64,000 bases of DNA from Dyadobacter sp. 676 (GCF_040448675.1 NZ_CP159289.1:3497001-3561000), one strand, 5' to 3'. Positions 54,221-63,750 are shown, counted from the first letter of the stretch. Program-made: numbers and translations. Notes: a model not told the origin generated them from the letters alone.

Positions 54221-55351
54221 TTAATAGCTGATCGGCTGGCCGTCGGAAACTTCCTGGTAACCGAGCGTGATCAGATGATCTCCGGCCGACAAACCTGAAA
54301 GGATTTCGACTTTACCATTGTAGCTCAGGCCTGTCTTTACTTCCCTCGCCCTGGCTACTTTCTTGTTTCCTTCGGTCACCGCTACGTAAACCACATTCCC
54401 TTTTTCCGTGCTTTGAACGTAATTCTGGTCTATTACCAAAGCGTTTTTACGGGTAGCGTCGTTGATCTGCACCTGTGCCATCATATTGGGTTTAATGTCG
54501 CGGTCGGAGGGCAGGTTGGCTTCGATTGTGAAAGTTCGCGACAATGGGTCCACGGCTGTACTCACAAAGGAAATTCTGGCCTTGTACTCTTTTTTCAGAT
54601 CAGGGAATTTGATAATCACCTCATCGCCTTTTTTCACGCTGGCAGCGTAAACGTCCGATACTTTGGCTGAAACTTTCAGGTTGCTAAGGTTCACCACACG
54701 CACCACGCCCACGCCGGGAGAAGCCATTTCACCTACTTTTACATTTACCATATCCACAACACCGGACATCGGCGATACGATGTTGGTCTGCGAAAGTTGG
54801 GTATTCAGAGTGGCCAGTTTCTTTTCCAGCGACTCCTTGTTGTTTTTCGCCTGCAGGTATTGAAGCTCCGTGCCGATTTTCTGGTCCCAGAGGTTTTTCT
54901 GCTTTTCATAAAGCGTATTAGCCAGGCTCAGCGATGTTTTCAGCTCTTCGATGGTTTCTACCAGGATGCTGTTGTCGATTTTACCGATAACGCTTCCCGC
55001 TTTAACCGCGTCGCCTTCTTTTACATACATCGCCACGACGGCACCGCCAGTTTTGGGCGTAATCATGACATTATTTTTAGCATCCACCGTGCCCTGCAAT
55101 TCCACATAATGCCTGAAAGTCTCCGCATTCAGTGTATCTATCGAAACAGGTTTTACTTTGGCTTCCGTCGTTTTCTTCGGGTCCAGTTTGCCGATTTCGA
55201 TTTCCAGCGCTTTGATTTTCTTGTCGTTCTCGGCCTGTTGTGCTTTGAGTTGCGCAAGCTCTTCTTTCTTTCCTTCCAGGCCTTCTTTTTTGGCCGAGCA
55301 GGCAGCCAGCAACGAGGCGAAGGCGGTTATGATCAGAATATTGCTTTTCAT
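54221..55351 (-). CDS. RND efflux periplasmic adaptor, lipoprotein
   Basis: A 376-aa membrane-fusion protein. Start at ATG 55351 gives the lipoprotein signal MKSNILIITAFASLLAACSA (C18). A coiled coil (residues 24-50) comes before the beta-barrel and lipoyl halves: VMITPKTGGAVVAMYVKEGDAV and SPMSGVVDMVNVKVGEM, with the hairpin between (about 120-165). The C-terminal domain ends GYQEVSDGQPISY. It joins the pump to the TolC-like channel. The gaps to its neighbours are 46 bp (upstream TolC-like) and 102 bp (pump). Confidence 0.92.
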   Translation of the reverse strand: MKSNILIITAFASLLAACSAKKEGLEGKKEELAQLKAQQAENDKKIKALEIEIGKLDPKKTTEAKVKPVSIDTLNAETFRHYVELQGTVDAKNNVMITPKTGGAVVAMYVKEGDAVKAGSVIGKIDNSILVETIEELKTSLSLANTLYEKQKNLWDQKIGTELQYLQAKNNKESLEKKLATLNTQLSQTNIVSPMSGVVDMVNVKVGEMASPGVGVVRVVNLSNLKVSAKVSDVYAASVKKGDEVIIKFPDLKKEYKARISFVSTAVDPLSRTFTIEANLPSDRDIKPNMMAQVQINDATRKNALVIDQNYVQSTEKGNVVYVAVTEGNKKVARAREVKTGLSYNGKVEILSGLSAGDHLITLGYQEVSDGQPISY

Positions 55352-55397
55352 GGTATTCGTAAGTAGCTGTTTCAAATTTTGTTAAGTGTTAATCGTA

Positions 55398-56759
55398 TTA
55401 TTCGGAATAGAGCTCGCCCCTGGCTTTGCTGAGATCCACTTTCGCGATCATCAGGTCATATAATGCCGTGAAATAATTAGTCTGTGCTTCTTTCAATGAA
55501 GACTCTGCATTGATTACCTCGATGTTGGAGCCTACGCCTTCCTTGTATTTGATTTTCGAAACACGCACGATCTCTTCGGCGAGCGCCAAGTTGCGTTTCT
55601 GTGTTTCGAGCGTGGCAAATGCATTTTTGATATTGATCGCTGCCTGGTTGTTTTCCAGGTCGATCGACTGTTTCAGCAAGGCCTGGCTGTTTTTAACTTT
55701 ATCGATTGCAATCTTTTTCTGGTTGATCTGGTATTTTTTCAGAAAGCCGTCGAAAATCGGGATGGAGACATTCAAGGTTACAGCAGAGTTGTTGAACCAC
55801 TTGGAGGTCCACAACTTTGCGAAGGTGTCGGTACCATTGTTATGTCCGTAACCAACTGAAGCAGAAATACTGGGTAAATACCCGCTTCTGACATTCCGTA
55901 GGTCAAGATTCGCAAGCTTTTCCTGGGTATTCAGCAGTGAATATTCGATGCGTCGTTCATAGCTCACATCTGTATTAGCTAATTGCGCCCGCAATTCATC
56001 TAGGTTGACCAAATTAATATCATCGGTTAATTTAATAGGTTCATTTGCCGGCATTCCCATTTGAAACCTAAGTAGTGCATAACTGAGCTCTATCAGGTTT
56101 TGTACCTTCTGACGCTCGGTTTGCAGATTGTTAATCTGTACCTCAAGACGGTTCACATCAAGCAACTCTACAAAACCACTTGCATTCATGGCCTTTGTTT
56201 CACGCATGGACGAATCAACACGCGCGATGTTTAAATCCAACAATTTAGCCCGCTCTTCCGCGACTTGAGCGGAATAGTAAGCTTTGGTTACCGCCTCCGC
56301 AATCGACACTTTTGAAGATGTGATATTCTTCTGTGCTAGCTCGCGATAAGTCGCCGCTGCTTTCAGACCAATAAAATAAGAGCCGTTAAAAATGAGCTGG
56401 TTTAAAGTAGCCGAGGCAGAACCTTGCCACGGAATACCGAATTCGAGGGCTACCGGAGGGGCGTTTTCCGGGGCGGTAGGATCTGCAAAATTGGCTGGAA
56501 GAAAGAATCGTTGGATAATCACATTATCCACCAACGAAAGGTTTGCATTCACTTGTGGCAACCCGGTCGCACGAATCTCTCCAATCCGGGCTTCAGCAGA
56601 GACGGCGTCCAGCTGTGCATTCTTTACGTTCAGATTATGCTTTACGGCATAATCGACCGCTTCTTTGAGTGAATAACCGGTTTGTGCATGCAACGAAGTG
56701 AAACTTATTAGTGCCGTGAGCAGCATCAACGAGCTACGTATTGTTCTGGCATTTTTCAT
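55398..56759 (-). CDS. TolC-family outer-membrane channel
   Basis: A 453-aa outer-membrane efflux protein with signal peptide (residues 1-25, ending SLHAQ). Two OEP repeats: YSLKEAVDYAVKHNLNVKNA at the N-terminus and KIKYKEGVGSNIEVINAESS with LKEAQTNYFTALYDLMIAKV near the C-terminus, the known helical hairpin segments. Its start overlaps the TetR gene end by 26 bp, so all four genes are probably one transcript. It forms the exit duct of the pump. Confidence 0.93.
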   Translation of the reverse strand: MKNARTIRSSLMLLTALISFTSLHAQTGYSLKEAVDYAVKHNLNVKNAQLDAVSAEARIGEIRATGLPQVNANLSLVDNVIIQRFFLPANFADPTAPENAPPVALEFGIPWQGSASATLNQLIFNGSYFIGLKAAATYRELAQKNITSSKVSIAEAVTKAYYSAQVAEERAKLLDLNIARVDSSMRETKAMNASGFVELLDVNRLEVQINNLQTERQKVQNLIELSYALLRFQMGMPANEPIKLTDDINLVNLDELRAQLANTDVSYERRIEYSLLNTQEKLANLDLRNVRSGYLPSISASVGYGHNNGTDTFAKLWTSKWFNNSAVTLNVSIPIFDGFLKKYQINQKKIAIDKVKNSQALLKQSIDLENNQAAINIKNAFATLETQKRNLALAEEIVRVSKIKYKEGVGSNIEVINAESSLKEAQTNYFTALYDLMIAKVDLSKARGELYSE

Positions 56760-57375
56760 GGGTATTGAATTCAGTTGCTGGTTTATCTTTTATGGTGTTG
56801 TAGTATTCAAATCCTTTTTCCGAAAGTATGCCCCGCAGGAAATGATGCAGGAACTGCGTTTGTACGTGCATCATGTTGAATCGCTTTGAGGGATAAACGG
56901 TCGGGTCGAAAGCGAGCACGATTTGCTCCACGCGCAGGAGCGAAAGCACATCTATGTCGATGTCGGTTCGGTACAGGCCCATTTCGATGCCTTTCAGCAG
57001 GTTGTCACGAATATTCCGGATGATGTACTCGTGTTTGTAGTTCTGAAAAAGCTCCCACGCATTGGGGTAATATTTTTTCAGGTCGTACAGGAGCGTCGGG
57101 TTCATGTCGGCGAGCGTTTCTTGCATCTGCACTGTGGCATACATTGCTTCTTCGATCGGGTTTTCCGCAAGCTCTTCCAGTTTTTCCATCTGACATTTCT
57201 GCATCCGGATCTCCTCCTGGATCACCAGGGCTAGAATGGCCTCCTTGTCGGAGTAATGCTGGTAAATGGTACGTTTCGAAATTCCGAGGTCACGGGCAAT
57301 GTCGTCCATCGTGACGCTTCGTATCCCGTAGCGCCAGAAAAGGTTCAGTGCCGATTTGATAATTCGCTCTTTCAC
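56734..57375 (-). CDS. TetR-family regulator of the efflux operon
   Basis: A 213-aa regulator. The N-terminal helix-turn-helix (ERIIKSALNLFWRYGIRSVT and DDIARDLGISKRTIYQHYSD, residues 3-42) is typical of TetR. The C-terminal ligand domain has no recognised subclass. It is the first gene of the operon and overlaps tolC, so it probably represses its own transcript. A perfect 10-bp inverted repeat at 57413-57440, 38 bp upstream of its start, is the likely operator. Confidence 0.92.
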   Translation of the reverse strand: MKERIIKSALNLFWRYGIRSVTMDDIARDLGISKRTIYQHYSDKEAILALVIQEEIRMQKCQMEKLEELAENPIEEAMYATVQMQETLADMNPTLLYDLKKYYPNAWELFQNYKHEYIIRNIRDNLLKGIEMGLYRTDIDIDVLSLLRVEQIVLAFDPTVYPSKRFNMMHVQTQFLHHFLRGILSEKGFEYYNTIKDKPATEFNTHEKCQNNT

Positions 57376-57915
57376 AGCGGCAAATTTGAAATTTTCGAAT
57401 GAAAAAAACTAAGGAAACTTTAAGAATGTTTAAAGTTTCCTGCCGATTAGTGACAATTCTCCGGAAAGAAGGCACAAAAGCAATGAACAAAGGTGCGAAA
57501 ATGTTGATTTTTAGCGGGTCTGACGAGCTCTAAGCCGTTTTACAAGCGCCGCCATTTTGGGGAGTATCATAATAAATGGTTTTTAGTTGTTGAGAAATAA
57601 TAGGATTATATTAAGAATGATTATTCAGGATATCAAGCGGCAAAGGCGGCGACTTATGCCGGCGCCTCATGGGCCGGTTTTCGAATTACGGCCTGAAAAT
57701 AGGCAGCAGTCAACCGGTTGGTCAATTAAAAAATTATTAAGCGGGGATTTTCAGGTATGAACTTGGCAAATAGAGAGATAAATTGCTTTCGGCCGGGAAT
57801 GATTTGCCGGTGATCCGTGTTTGGAAATGATGTATATTCTGACCAATTTTCGGGTCATTTTCGTTCCTATTTTTTAACACCCAATTCACTAATTGCCATC
57901 GCGACAAACAAATCA
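57376..57915. other. Divergent intergenic region between tetR and the decarboxylase
   Basis: 540 bp without a gene. Near the tetR side is the inverted repeat at 57413-57440. The frame that precedes 57916 on the plus strand (from 57817) has no conserved residues. No clear TAnnTTTG box for the decarboxylase was found. Confidence 0.5.
57413..57440. promoter_or_regulatory. Inverted repeat, likely TetR operator
   Basis: GGAAACTTTA (57413-57422) and TAAAGTTTCC (57431-57440) are perfect inverted arms with an 8-nt spacer. The site is 38 bp upstream of the tetR start. Arm length, spacing and place fit a TetR-dimer site. Confidence 0.65.
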
Positions 57916-59394
57916 ATGAAAAGCTACATTGACCTGATTCAGCAGACGTTCGAGTTTCCCACCATGGAGTTCAACGTTGATAATAATGAGTTGCTGTTCA
58001 ACAATGTACCTCTGATGGATATCATCAAGGAACATGGTACGCCGTTAAAGATCAATTATCTGCCCAAGATCGGGGAACACATCGAGAATGCGAACATGTT
58101 CTTCCGGAATGCCTTCAAAAGACACAACTACAAAGGCACCTATACCTATTGCTATTGCACGAAATCGTCGCATTTCAGCTTTGTGCTGGAAGAGGCTTTG
58201 AAGCACAACATCCATATCGAAACCTCATCGGCTTTCGATATCCCCATTATCCGGGAGCTTTACCGCCGTGGCAAGGTTAATAAGAGTACTTACATTCTGG
58301 CAAATGGCTATAAACTGCCGCGCTACACGCAATACCTGAGCGAGCTGATCAACGAAGGTTTCAACGTGGTGCCTATCCTGGACAACCTCAAAGAGATCGA
58401 ATCGTACGAACAACAGGTGACGGCGGATTCGGTGCAGTTCGGAATGCGCATTGCGACGGACGAGGAACCGAATTTTGCATTCTATACTTCGCGTCTGGGA
58501 ATCCGTTATAATGATGTTCAGCAGCTTTATAAGGAGAAGATCGAGCCAAATCCTCGTTTCAAGCTCAAAATGCTGCATTTCTTCATTAATACGGGTATCA
58601 AGGATAGCGCCTATTACTGGAGCGAATTGACCCGCTTTATGTTCAAGTACTGCGAAATGAAGAAAATCTGCCCGGATCTCGACTCGATCGACATCGGCGG
58701 CGGCCTTCCGATCCAGACTTCACTGCAATCGAACTACGATTACCAGCAGATGATCGACGAGATCATCGAGAATATTCAGTGGATCTGCAATAAGAACAAC
58801 GTTCCGGTGCCGCATATTTTCACGGAGTTCGGAAGCTACACCGTCGGTGAAAGCGGCGCGGTGATCTATGAAATCATCGACAAAAAGCTTCAAAACGACA
58901 AAGAGCTCTGGTACATGATCAACGGCTCGTTTATTACCCAGCTGCCCGATTCGTGGGGAATGAACCAGAAATACATTATGCTGCCGATCAACAACTGGGA
59001 TAATCCTTACCAAAAGGTGAACCTCGGTGGCCTGACGTGCGACTCGCAGGATTTTTATAATTCAGAAATGCACAGCGCCGATTTGTATATGCCTATTTTC
59101 GAAGATAACGAGCCGCAATACATTGGTTTCTTCCACACAGGAGCTTATCAGGAATCACTGGGAGGTTATGGCGGCATCCAGCATTGCCTGATCCCTGCAC
59201 CGAAACATGTGCTGGTGGATCGCGACGAAGAAGGCCGCATTACGACGCGCGTCTTCGCCGATGAGCAAAACAGCGATTCGATGCTGCGGATCTTAGGTTT
59301 CAAAGAGGAGCCTTTCGGAGCGCAGGATAGCAAGCCGGCTGTTGAAAAGCCGCATGTGGAACCGGAGGAAGAATTAGCGGAAACAAAAATCTGA
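57916..59394 (+). CDS. Arginine decarboxylase, Bacteroidota SpeA-like
   Basis: A PLP-dependent decarboxylase of the alanine-racemase fold (Orn/DAP/Arg group IV), 492 aa from ATG 57916 (MKSYIDLIQQTFEFPTMEFN). The PLP lysine is in YTYCYCTKSSHFSFVLEEAL (about residue 82). The phosphate-binding DSIDIGGGLPIQTS (about 258-271), the EFGSYTVGESGAVIYEI segment and the C-terminal TGAYQESLGGYGG follow. It probably makes agmatine from arginine, the first step of polyamine synthesis in this phylum. The tail (about 465-492) is acidic and variable. A long-stem terminator follows at 59406-59461. Confidence 0.85.
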   Translation: MKSYIDLIQQTFEFPTMEFNVDNNELLFNNVPLMDIIKEHGTPLKINYLPKIGEHIENANMFFRNAFKRHNYKGTYTYCYCTKSSHFSFVLEEALKHNIHIETSSAFDIPIIRELYRRGKVNKSTYILANGYKLPRYTQYLSELINEGFNVVPILDNLKEIESYEQQVTADSVQFGMRIATDEEPNFAFYTSRLGIRYNDVQQLYKEKIEPNPRFKLKMLHFFINTGIKDSAYYWSELTRFMFKYCEMKKICPDLDSIDIGGGLPIQTSLQSNYDYQQMIDEIIENIQWICNKNNVPVPHIFTEFGSYTVGESGAVIYEIIDKKLQNDKELWYMINGSFITQLPDSWGMNQKYIMLPINNWDNPYQKVNLGGLTCDSQDFYNSEMHSADLYMPIFEDNEPQYIGFFHTGAYQESLGGYGGIQHCLIPAPKHVLVDRDEEGRITTRVFADEQNSDSMLRILGFKEEPFGAQDSKPAVEKPHVEPEEELAETKI

Positions 59395-59405
59395 TACCGG
59401 ATATA

Positions 59406-59461
59406 AAGTTCTTTGAATGAGTTCGTTATTAGTCAGGCTAAAACGCTCATTCAAAGAACTT
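59406..59461 (+). terminator. Terminator after the decarboxylase gene
   Basis: A 16-bp stem, AAGTTCTTTGAATGAG (59406-59421) with CTCATTCAAAGAACTT (59446-59461), has a 24-nt loop and AATTTT after it. Confidence 0.85.
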
Positions 59462-59467
59462 AATTTT

Positions 59468-59476
59468 ATATTTTTG
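59468..59476 (+). promoter_or_regulatory. Promoter -7 box before the 42-aa lipoprotein
   Basis: TATTTTTG at about 59469-59476 fits TAnnTTTG. It lies after the decarboxylase terminator and about 30 bp before the small ORF, so the small gene has its own promoter. Confidence 0.5.
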
Positions 59477-59505
59477 TAGTGACAAAAACTTATACGAACT
59501 GGAAA

Positions 59506-59634
59506 ATGAAAAAGATCTTACTTCTCCTGGCTGTTTGTGGAACATTGGCGGTAGCATCATCTTGCACCAAACACGCCTGTCCTGCTTACGGATCAGTACA
59601 GAAAACCCAGCCCGCGCCGGTAGTAAAAGCTTAA
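59506..59634 (+). CDS. 42-aa small lipoprotein with CPAYG motif
   Basis: A very short gene. The product has a lipoprotein signal (MKKILLLLAVCGTLAVASSC, lipobox ending at C20), leaving a mature peptide of 23 residues that begins CTKHACPAYGSVQKTQPAP. It has its own promoter-like box and lies between two terminator-bound genes, so it is probably real. The role is unknown. The residual C25 and the CPAYG segment could be a functional motif. Confidence 0.65.
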   Translation: MKKILLLLAVCGTLAVASSCTKHACPAYGSVQKTQPAPVVKA

Positions 59635-59635
59635 T

Positions 59636-60160
59636 TTACTGCTGCAATATCAGCCTGGCGGCTTCCAGCAAATTCACAGCGGCGTAGTCTCCCGTCGATT
59701 TTTCTGCATTCGGGATGATGTGAACCGTTTTTAAGCCTACATTTTTTCCTGCTTCCATATCCCGGTCCCGGTCGCCGATCATCCACGATTGTGCTGGATC
59801 AATAGCATATTTGGCCATGGCCTTCTCGATCAGCAACGAGCCCGGTTTCCGCGATAATGAGTTACCGGAATAGGCCGGGTGGTAAGGCGAGAAATACAAA
59901 TCGTCGAGTGCGTTACCGGAGGCCTTTTGCATCGCTTCGTGAATGGCATATACGTTCTCCGCCGTATAAAGTCCTTTGGCAATGCCGGCCTGGTTGGTGA
60001 TGACAATTAGCAGATAACCCGCCTCTTTCAGCATTTGCAATGCTTCGACGACACCTTCGGGTATAACGAGCTCTTCCAGCTTGTACAAATAATCCGGGCA
60101 ATCCTCATTCAGTACTCCGTCGCGATCGAGGAATACACATTTATTTTGATTCAAAACCAT
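59636..60160 (-). CDS. HAD phosphatase, GmhB-like (heptose bisphosphatase)
   Basis: A 174-aa HAD hydrolase of the histidinol-phosphate/heptose-1,7-bisphosphate phosphatase group. Catalytic D12 and D14 are in VFLDRDGVLN; motif II Thr is in VITNQAG, Lys in SRKPGS and the third Asp pair in MIGDRDRDMEAG. Length matches GmhB, used to make the heptose of lipopolysaccharide. The zinc ligands of typical GmhB (C, H, C, C) are replaced by S91, Y93, S101 and S103, so it lacks the zinc site and its substrate may differ. It lies 2 bp downstream of hemE, likely co-transcribed. Confidence 0.82.
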   Translation of the reverse strand: MVLNQNKCVFLDRDGVLNEDCPDYLYKLEELVIPEGVVEALQMLKEAGYLLIVITNQAGIAKGLYTAENVYAIHEAMQKASGNALDDLYFSPYHPAYSGNSLSRKPGSLLIEKAMAKYAIDPAQSWMIGDRDRDMEAGKNVGLKTVHIIPNAEKSTGDYAAVNLLEAARLILQQ

Positions 60161-60162
60161 AT

Positions 60163-61191
60163 TTACAGGGAGGAATACTCTTTAACCGCCTCTATGAAGC
60201 ATCTTACCTTGTCCGGATCAGTGTCGGGGTAGACGCCATGGCCGAGATTCGCAATGTAGCGTTGTGTGCCAAACTGTTCCAGCATTTTCCTGACCTCCGC
60301 CCGGATCTGGTCGAAGGAAGAATAGAGTACGCAAGGATCGAGGTTGCCCTGCAATGTTTTGTCCGGGATCAGTTCACGCGATTCGGCGATGTCCATATTC
60401 CAGTCGAGGCCCACAACCGAACAACTTAGCGCGCCAATTTCTTTTCTGGCGAAAAATGCGCCTTTGGCAAAAACAGTTACGGGCACTTCGGTAATGGTGT
60501 CGCAAATCTGTTTGATATAAGGCAAAGAGAAAACGCGGTATTGTTCCGGCGACAGAATGCCCGCCCAGGAGTCGAAAAGTTGTACAATATCGGCACCGGC
60601 CGCGATCTGCGCTTTCAGATAGGCGATCGTGCTGTCGGTGATTTGTTGCAATAATGTATGTGAAAACTCCGGATCGGTGTATAAATGCTTTTTGGCTACC
60701 GAGAACGTCTTGGAGCCTTTGCCTTCCGTCATGTAGCAGAAGATCGTGAACGGCGCGCCCGCGAAGCCGATCAGCGGGACGCGGCCGGCGAGGCCTTCTT
60801 TCGTGATTTTAATGGCGTCCAGCACATATTTCAAATCCGTTTCCGGCTCCGCGATGTGCAGTTTTTGCAAATCATTCAAGGTGTGCACGGTGCTCGGGAA
60901 AACCGGCCCGCGCTGTTCCGCCATTTCGTAGGGCAGGCCCATTGCCTCGGGGATCACAAGAATGTCGGAAAATATAATGGCCGCATCGACGCCCAGCAAA
61001 TCAACAGGTTGAAGGGTCACTTCTGCCGCCATTTCGGGTGTAGTGGCCAATTTGATAAAACTTCCGGCTTTCTCGCGAACGGCCCGGTATTCGGCAAGGA
61101 TGCGTCCGGCCTGGCGCATCATCCAAACGGGCGTGCGTTCGGTCTTCTCCCCCCGCGCCGCCCGAAGCAAAAGGTCATTTTTCAGATTCAT
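60163..61191 (-). CDS. hemE: Uroporphyrinogen decarboxylase
   Basis: Converts uroporphyrinogen III to coproporphyrinogen III by removing four carboxyl groups, in haem synthesis. The 342-aa protein shows the N-terminal signature [16 protein letters not shown] (substrate Arg residues, about 21-36), the catalytic-site Asp in [16 protein letters not shown] and the second signature [21 protein letters not shown]-terminal GNLDPCVL and [20 protein letters not shown] are also typical. It is a single soluble enzyme. It starts at ATG 61191, only 27 bp after the TonB receptor gene stop, and may be co-transcribed with it. Confidence 0.96.
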   Translation of the reverse strand: MNLKNDLLLRAARGEKTERTPVWMMRQAGRILAEYRAVREKAGSFIKLATTPEMAAEVTLQPVDLLGVDAAIIFSDILVIPEAMGLPYEMAEQRGPVFPSTVHTLNDLQKLHIAEPETDLKYVLDAIKITKEGLAGRVPLIGFAGAPFTIFCYMTEGKGSKTFSVAKKHLYTDPEFSHTLLQQITDSTIAYLKAQIAAGADIVQLFDSWAGILSPEQYRVFSLPYIKQICDTITEVPVTVFAKGAFFARKEIGALSCSVVGLDWNMDIAESRELIPDKTLQGNLDPCVLYSSFDQIRAEVRKMLEQFGTQRYIANLGHGVYPDTDPDKVRCFIEAVKEYSSL

Positions 61192-61218
61192 GCGGCAAAG
61201 GTAGGGAGAAAGTGGTTA

Positions 61219-63666
61219 TCAAAACCTGAAATTCACCCCGACCAGGAAATTCCTTCCCGCTTGCGGGAAATAGAAGTTCTCTTGCGTAAGCGCGCCGCCC
61301 GCAATGTAGCCATACGTGTAGCCATTCGACTCATACTTTTCGTCCAGCACATTGTTAATCAGTAAATTGAAGCCAATTTCATTCGCCCAGGATGGCTTGA
61401 TGGTCCAGGAAAGGCGGATATCGTTGGTCAGGTAGGCATCGAGTTTGCGGGTTTCTGTCGAGGTGTTGTCGAGATACTGCTTGCCTACATATTTGGTGAG
61501 TAATGCCAGTTCCAGGTTTTTATGCAGTGTATAAGCCACCTGACTCCCGACAATCACATTCGGAGAAAACGAAATATCCGATTTACCGTGATCTACGGTT
61601 TTATAACCACCGTTATCATAGTCTACAATGTATTCTGTAAAGTTTTTGATTTTGTTCTGGCTGAAAGTCGCGTTCGCATTCCATTTCAAATGGTTGTTGA
61701 AAACCACTGCGCCTTCCAGTTCGATACCGGTGCGGTAGCTTTCAGGCACATTCACGCGCACGGAGCCGCCCACGTCGTTGATCTGGCCGGTAAGTACAAG
61801 CTGGTTTTTGTAGCTCATCAGGTAATAATTTGCGGCAAATGCCCACTTTCCCTGTTGCGTGCGGAAACCGGCCTCTACATTCTGCAAACGTTCGCTTTTT
61901 GGGAACAAGTTCGCTGTGGATGAAGTGAAATCATCGCGGTTAGGCTCGCGGTTGCCGATGCTATATGATGCATAAACCGAACTTTGCTCAGCCAGTTGAT
62001 AAGTAAGGCCAGCCTTTGGATTAAAGAACGAATAGGACTGGTCGAATGCGAGTTGAACGAGATCATTGTCGGTCCCGTGGATCGCGTGGCTAACGCGACG
62101 GTATTGGAGGTCGGCGAATGCCGTGAGCTTCTCGGTGAATGCGTAATACAGTTTCCCGTACAAGTTGAAATCCTTCTTTTTACCCGTGCTGAAATAGTAT
62201 TGGTGCTCGTTCTCGATGTTGCCCGCATTGCGTGCCCAGATAATCTGGCCGTAATGGTCGCCGTCGTACCGGTTCCAGCCGCCGCCAAAGCTGGCGGTCA
62301 GCTTTTTGAAACTGTTGTAATCGAAGGAAAATGTGGTCCCGTAAAAGTAATTGTCGAGCCACCGCCGACGGATGAAGTCGGTGCTGGTGAGCGTGTCTTT
62401 GCCGATGACTACATTGGGAAGATTGTAATTGGCGTAATCGTCTGCCATACGATATTGTTCATAATAACCCAGTCCGCGTACGAGGAATGCGTTCAGATTG
62501 AATGTCAGTTTGTTACTAAGATTATGGGACGAAACGACCTGGTAATGGTCCTGGCGGTAGTTATCCACCTCGTTTTTATAGGTGTAAGAATTATAAGTCC
62601 GATTATTAGAATTGAGCAGATTTTGCGCATCTTTTTCGCCAAGGCCATTCCGGTCGATATAGGCCAGAATACCCTCGCGGTCACCGCGCAATTTCGCTTC
62701 CGGCACACCGTTCCACGACTGGTAAGTGCGTTCCTTTCCGGAAAAAACGTTCACTCGCACAAAGCTTTTCTTGCCAAAGTACCCGCCTGAAAGGTAGTAG
62801 GAATGCAATTCAGAAGAAGCCCGGTCTACAAAGCCGTCCGAAGACACCCGCGACAGCCGCGCGTCGAATGTAAACTTATCCTTAATCAGCCCCGAGCCAA
62901 CTTTCAATGTATTTTTAAATGTATTGAAAGTGCCGTAGGAATTGTTCAGCTCCGCATAAGCCGCTTCGCGGAATGCATTGGTATTGATATTCACCGAAGC
63001 GCCGAATGCGCCTGCACCGTTCGTGGAAGCGCCCACGCCGCGCTGGATCTGGATGCTGCTTACCGACGAGGCAAAATCCGGCATGTTTACCCAGAAAACG
63101 CCTTGACTTTCAGCGTCGTTGTAAGGAATGCCATTCACAGTCACGTTAATACGGGTCGCGTCGGAGCCACGTATGCGCATGCCCGTGTAGCCCACGCCCC
63201 CGCCCGCGTCGCTCGTACTCACGAGGGAGGGCGAGAAGTTGAGGAGTACAGGCAGGTCCTGCCCGAGATTTTGTTTGTCGATTTGCGCGGCCGTTACATT
63301 AGTATAGGCCATACCCGTCTTATCGTTCACACGAGTGGCGTTGATGATCACCTCGTCGGCCTGGTAAGTGCTTTTGCTGAGCTTGATTTCCAGTTGGTTT
63401 GAAGCGCCGAGCGGAATTTTGGAAGTTTGATAGCCGATGTAGGAAATGCCCAGCGCATCGATATTCTCGGATATGTTTTTTAAAACAAAATGGCCGTCCT
63501 TGTCGGTGCTTGTGCCGCGGATTTCGCCGGCCTTAATAGTAGCGCCGGGCAGCGGCTTGCCGTCTTCCGCGTCGGTCACGCGGCCCGAGATTGTTTTTTG
63601 GGCAAAAGACAGGAGTGAAGAAGCGCTCAGCAAGAGCGTCAGCAGATAGGTAGTAATTTTTCGCAT
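61219..63666 (-). CDS. TonB-dependent receptor, likely thiamine-type (TPP-riboswitch regulated)
   Basis: An outer-membrane receptor of 815 aa from ATG 63666 (MRKITTYLLTLLLSASSLLSFA signal). Order: CarboxypepD_reg-like domain (about 23-100: ISGRVTDAEDGKPLPGATIK), plug (about 110-230: MRIRGSDATRINVTVNGIPYNDAESQGVFWVNMPD), then the barrel ending in FPQAGRNFLVGVNFRF. It is preceded by a TPP riboswitch with a terminator, so its ligand is probably thiamine or a precursor. No inner-membrane thiamine transporter is in the window. Without the riboswitch one would guess siderophore or cobalamin. Confidence 0.9.
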   Translation of the reverse strand: MRKITTYLLTLLLSASSLLSFAQKTISGRVTDAEDGKPLPGATIKAGEIRGTSTDKDGHFVLKNISENIDALGISYIGYQTSKIPLGASNQLEIKLSKSTYQADEVIINATRVNDKTGMAYTNVTAAQIDKQNLGQDLPVLLNFSPSLVSTSDAGGGVGYTGMRIRGSDATRINVTVNGIPYNDAESQGVFWVNMPDFASSVSSIQIQRGVGASTNGAGAFGASVNINTNAFREAAYAELNNSYGTFNTFKNTLKVGSGLIKDKFTFDARLSRVSSDGFVDRASSELHSYYLSGGYFGKKSFVRVNVFSGKERTYQSWNGVPEAKLRGDREGILAYIDRNGLGEKDAQNLLNSNNRTYNSYTYKNEVDNYRQDHYQVVSSHNLSNKLTFNLNAFLVRGLGYYEQYRMADDYANYNLPNVVIGKDTLTSTDFIRRRWLDNYFYGTTFSFDYNSFKKLTASFGGGWNRYDGDHYGQIIWARNAGNIENEHQYYFSTGKKKDFNLYGKLYYAFTEKLTAFADLQYRRVSHAIHGTDNDLVQLAFDQSYSFFNPKAGLTYQLAEQSSVYASYSIGNREPNRDDFTSSTANLFPKSERLQNVEAGFRTQQGKWAFAANYYLMSYKNQLVLTGQINDVGGSVRVNVPESYRTGIELEGAVVFNNHLKWNANATFSQNKIKNFTEYIVDYDNGGYKTVDHGKSDISFSPNVIVGSQVAYTLHKNLELALLTKYVGKQYLDNTSTETRKLDAYLTNDIRLSWTIKPSWANEIGFNLLINNVLDEKYESNGYTYGYIAGGALTQENFYFPQAGRNFLVGVNFRF

Positions 63667-63732
63667 TGCGATCAATAATTACAACAGGCAGGGGCCACCT
63701 ATCAAAAGTTCGATAAAATATTAACAGAAAAC

Positions 63733-63750
63733 AGCCGGTTCCGGCTTTCT
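63733..63750 (-). terminator. Terminator of the riboswitch
   Basis: On the minus strand AGCCGGAACCGGCT (self-complementary, 63733-63746) is followed by GTTTTCTGTT. The short stem is right after the aptamer and about 67 bp before the receptor start, the position of a riboswitch expression platform. Confidence 0.7.

Noticed and set aside
57817-57915. N-terminal extension of the arginine decarboxylase
   Set aside because: The residues before 57916 (MFGNDVYSDQFSGHF and on) are not family-like. MKSYIDLIQQ is the more probable start.
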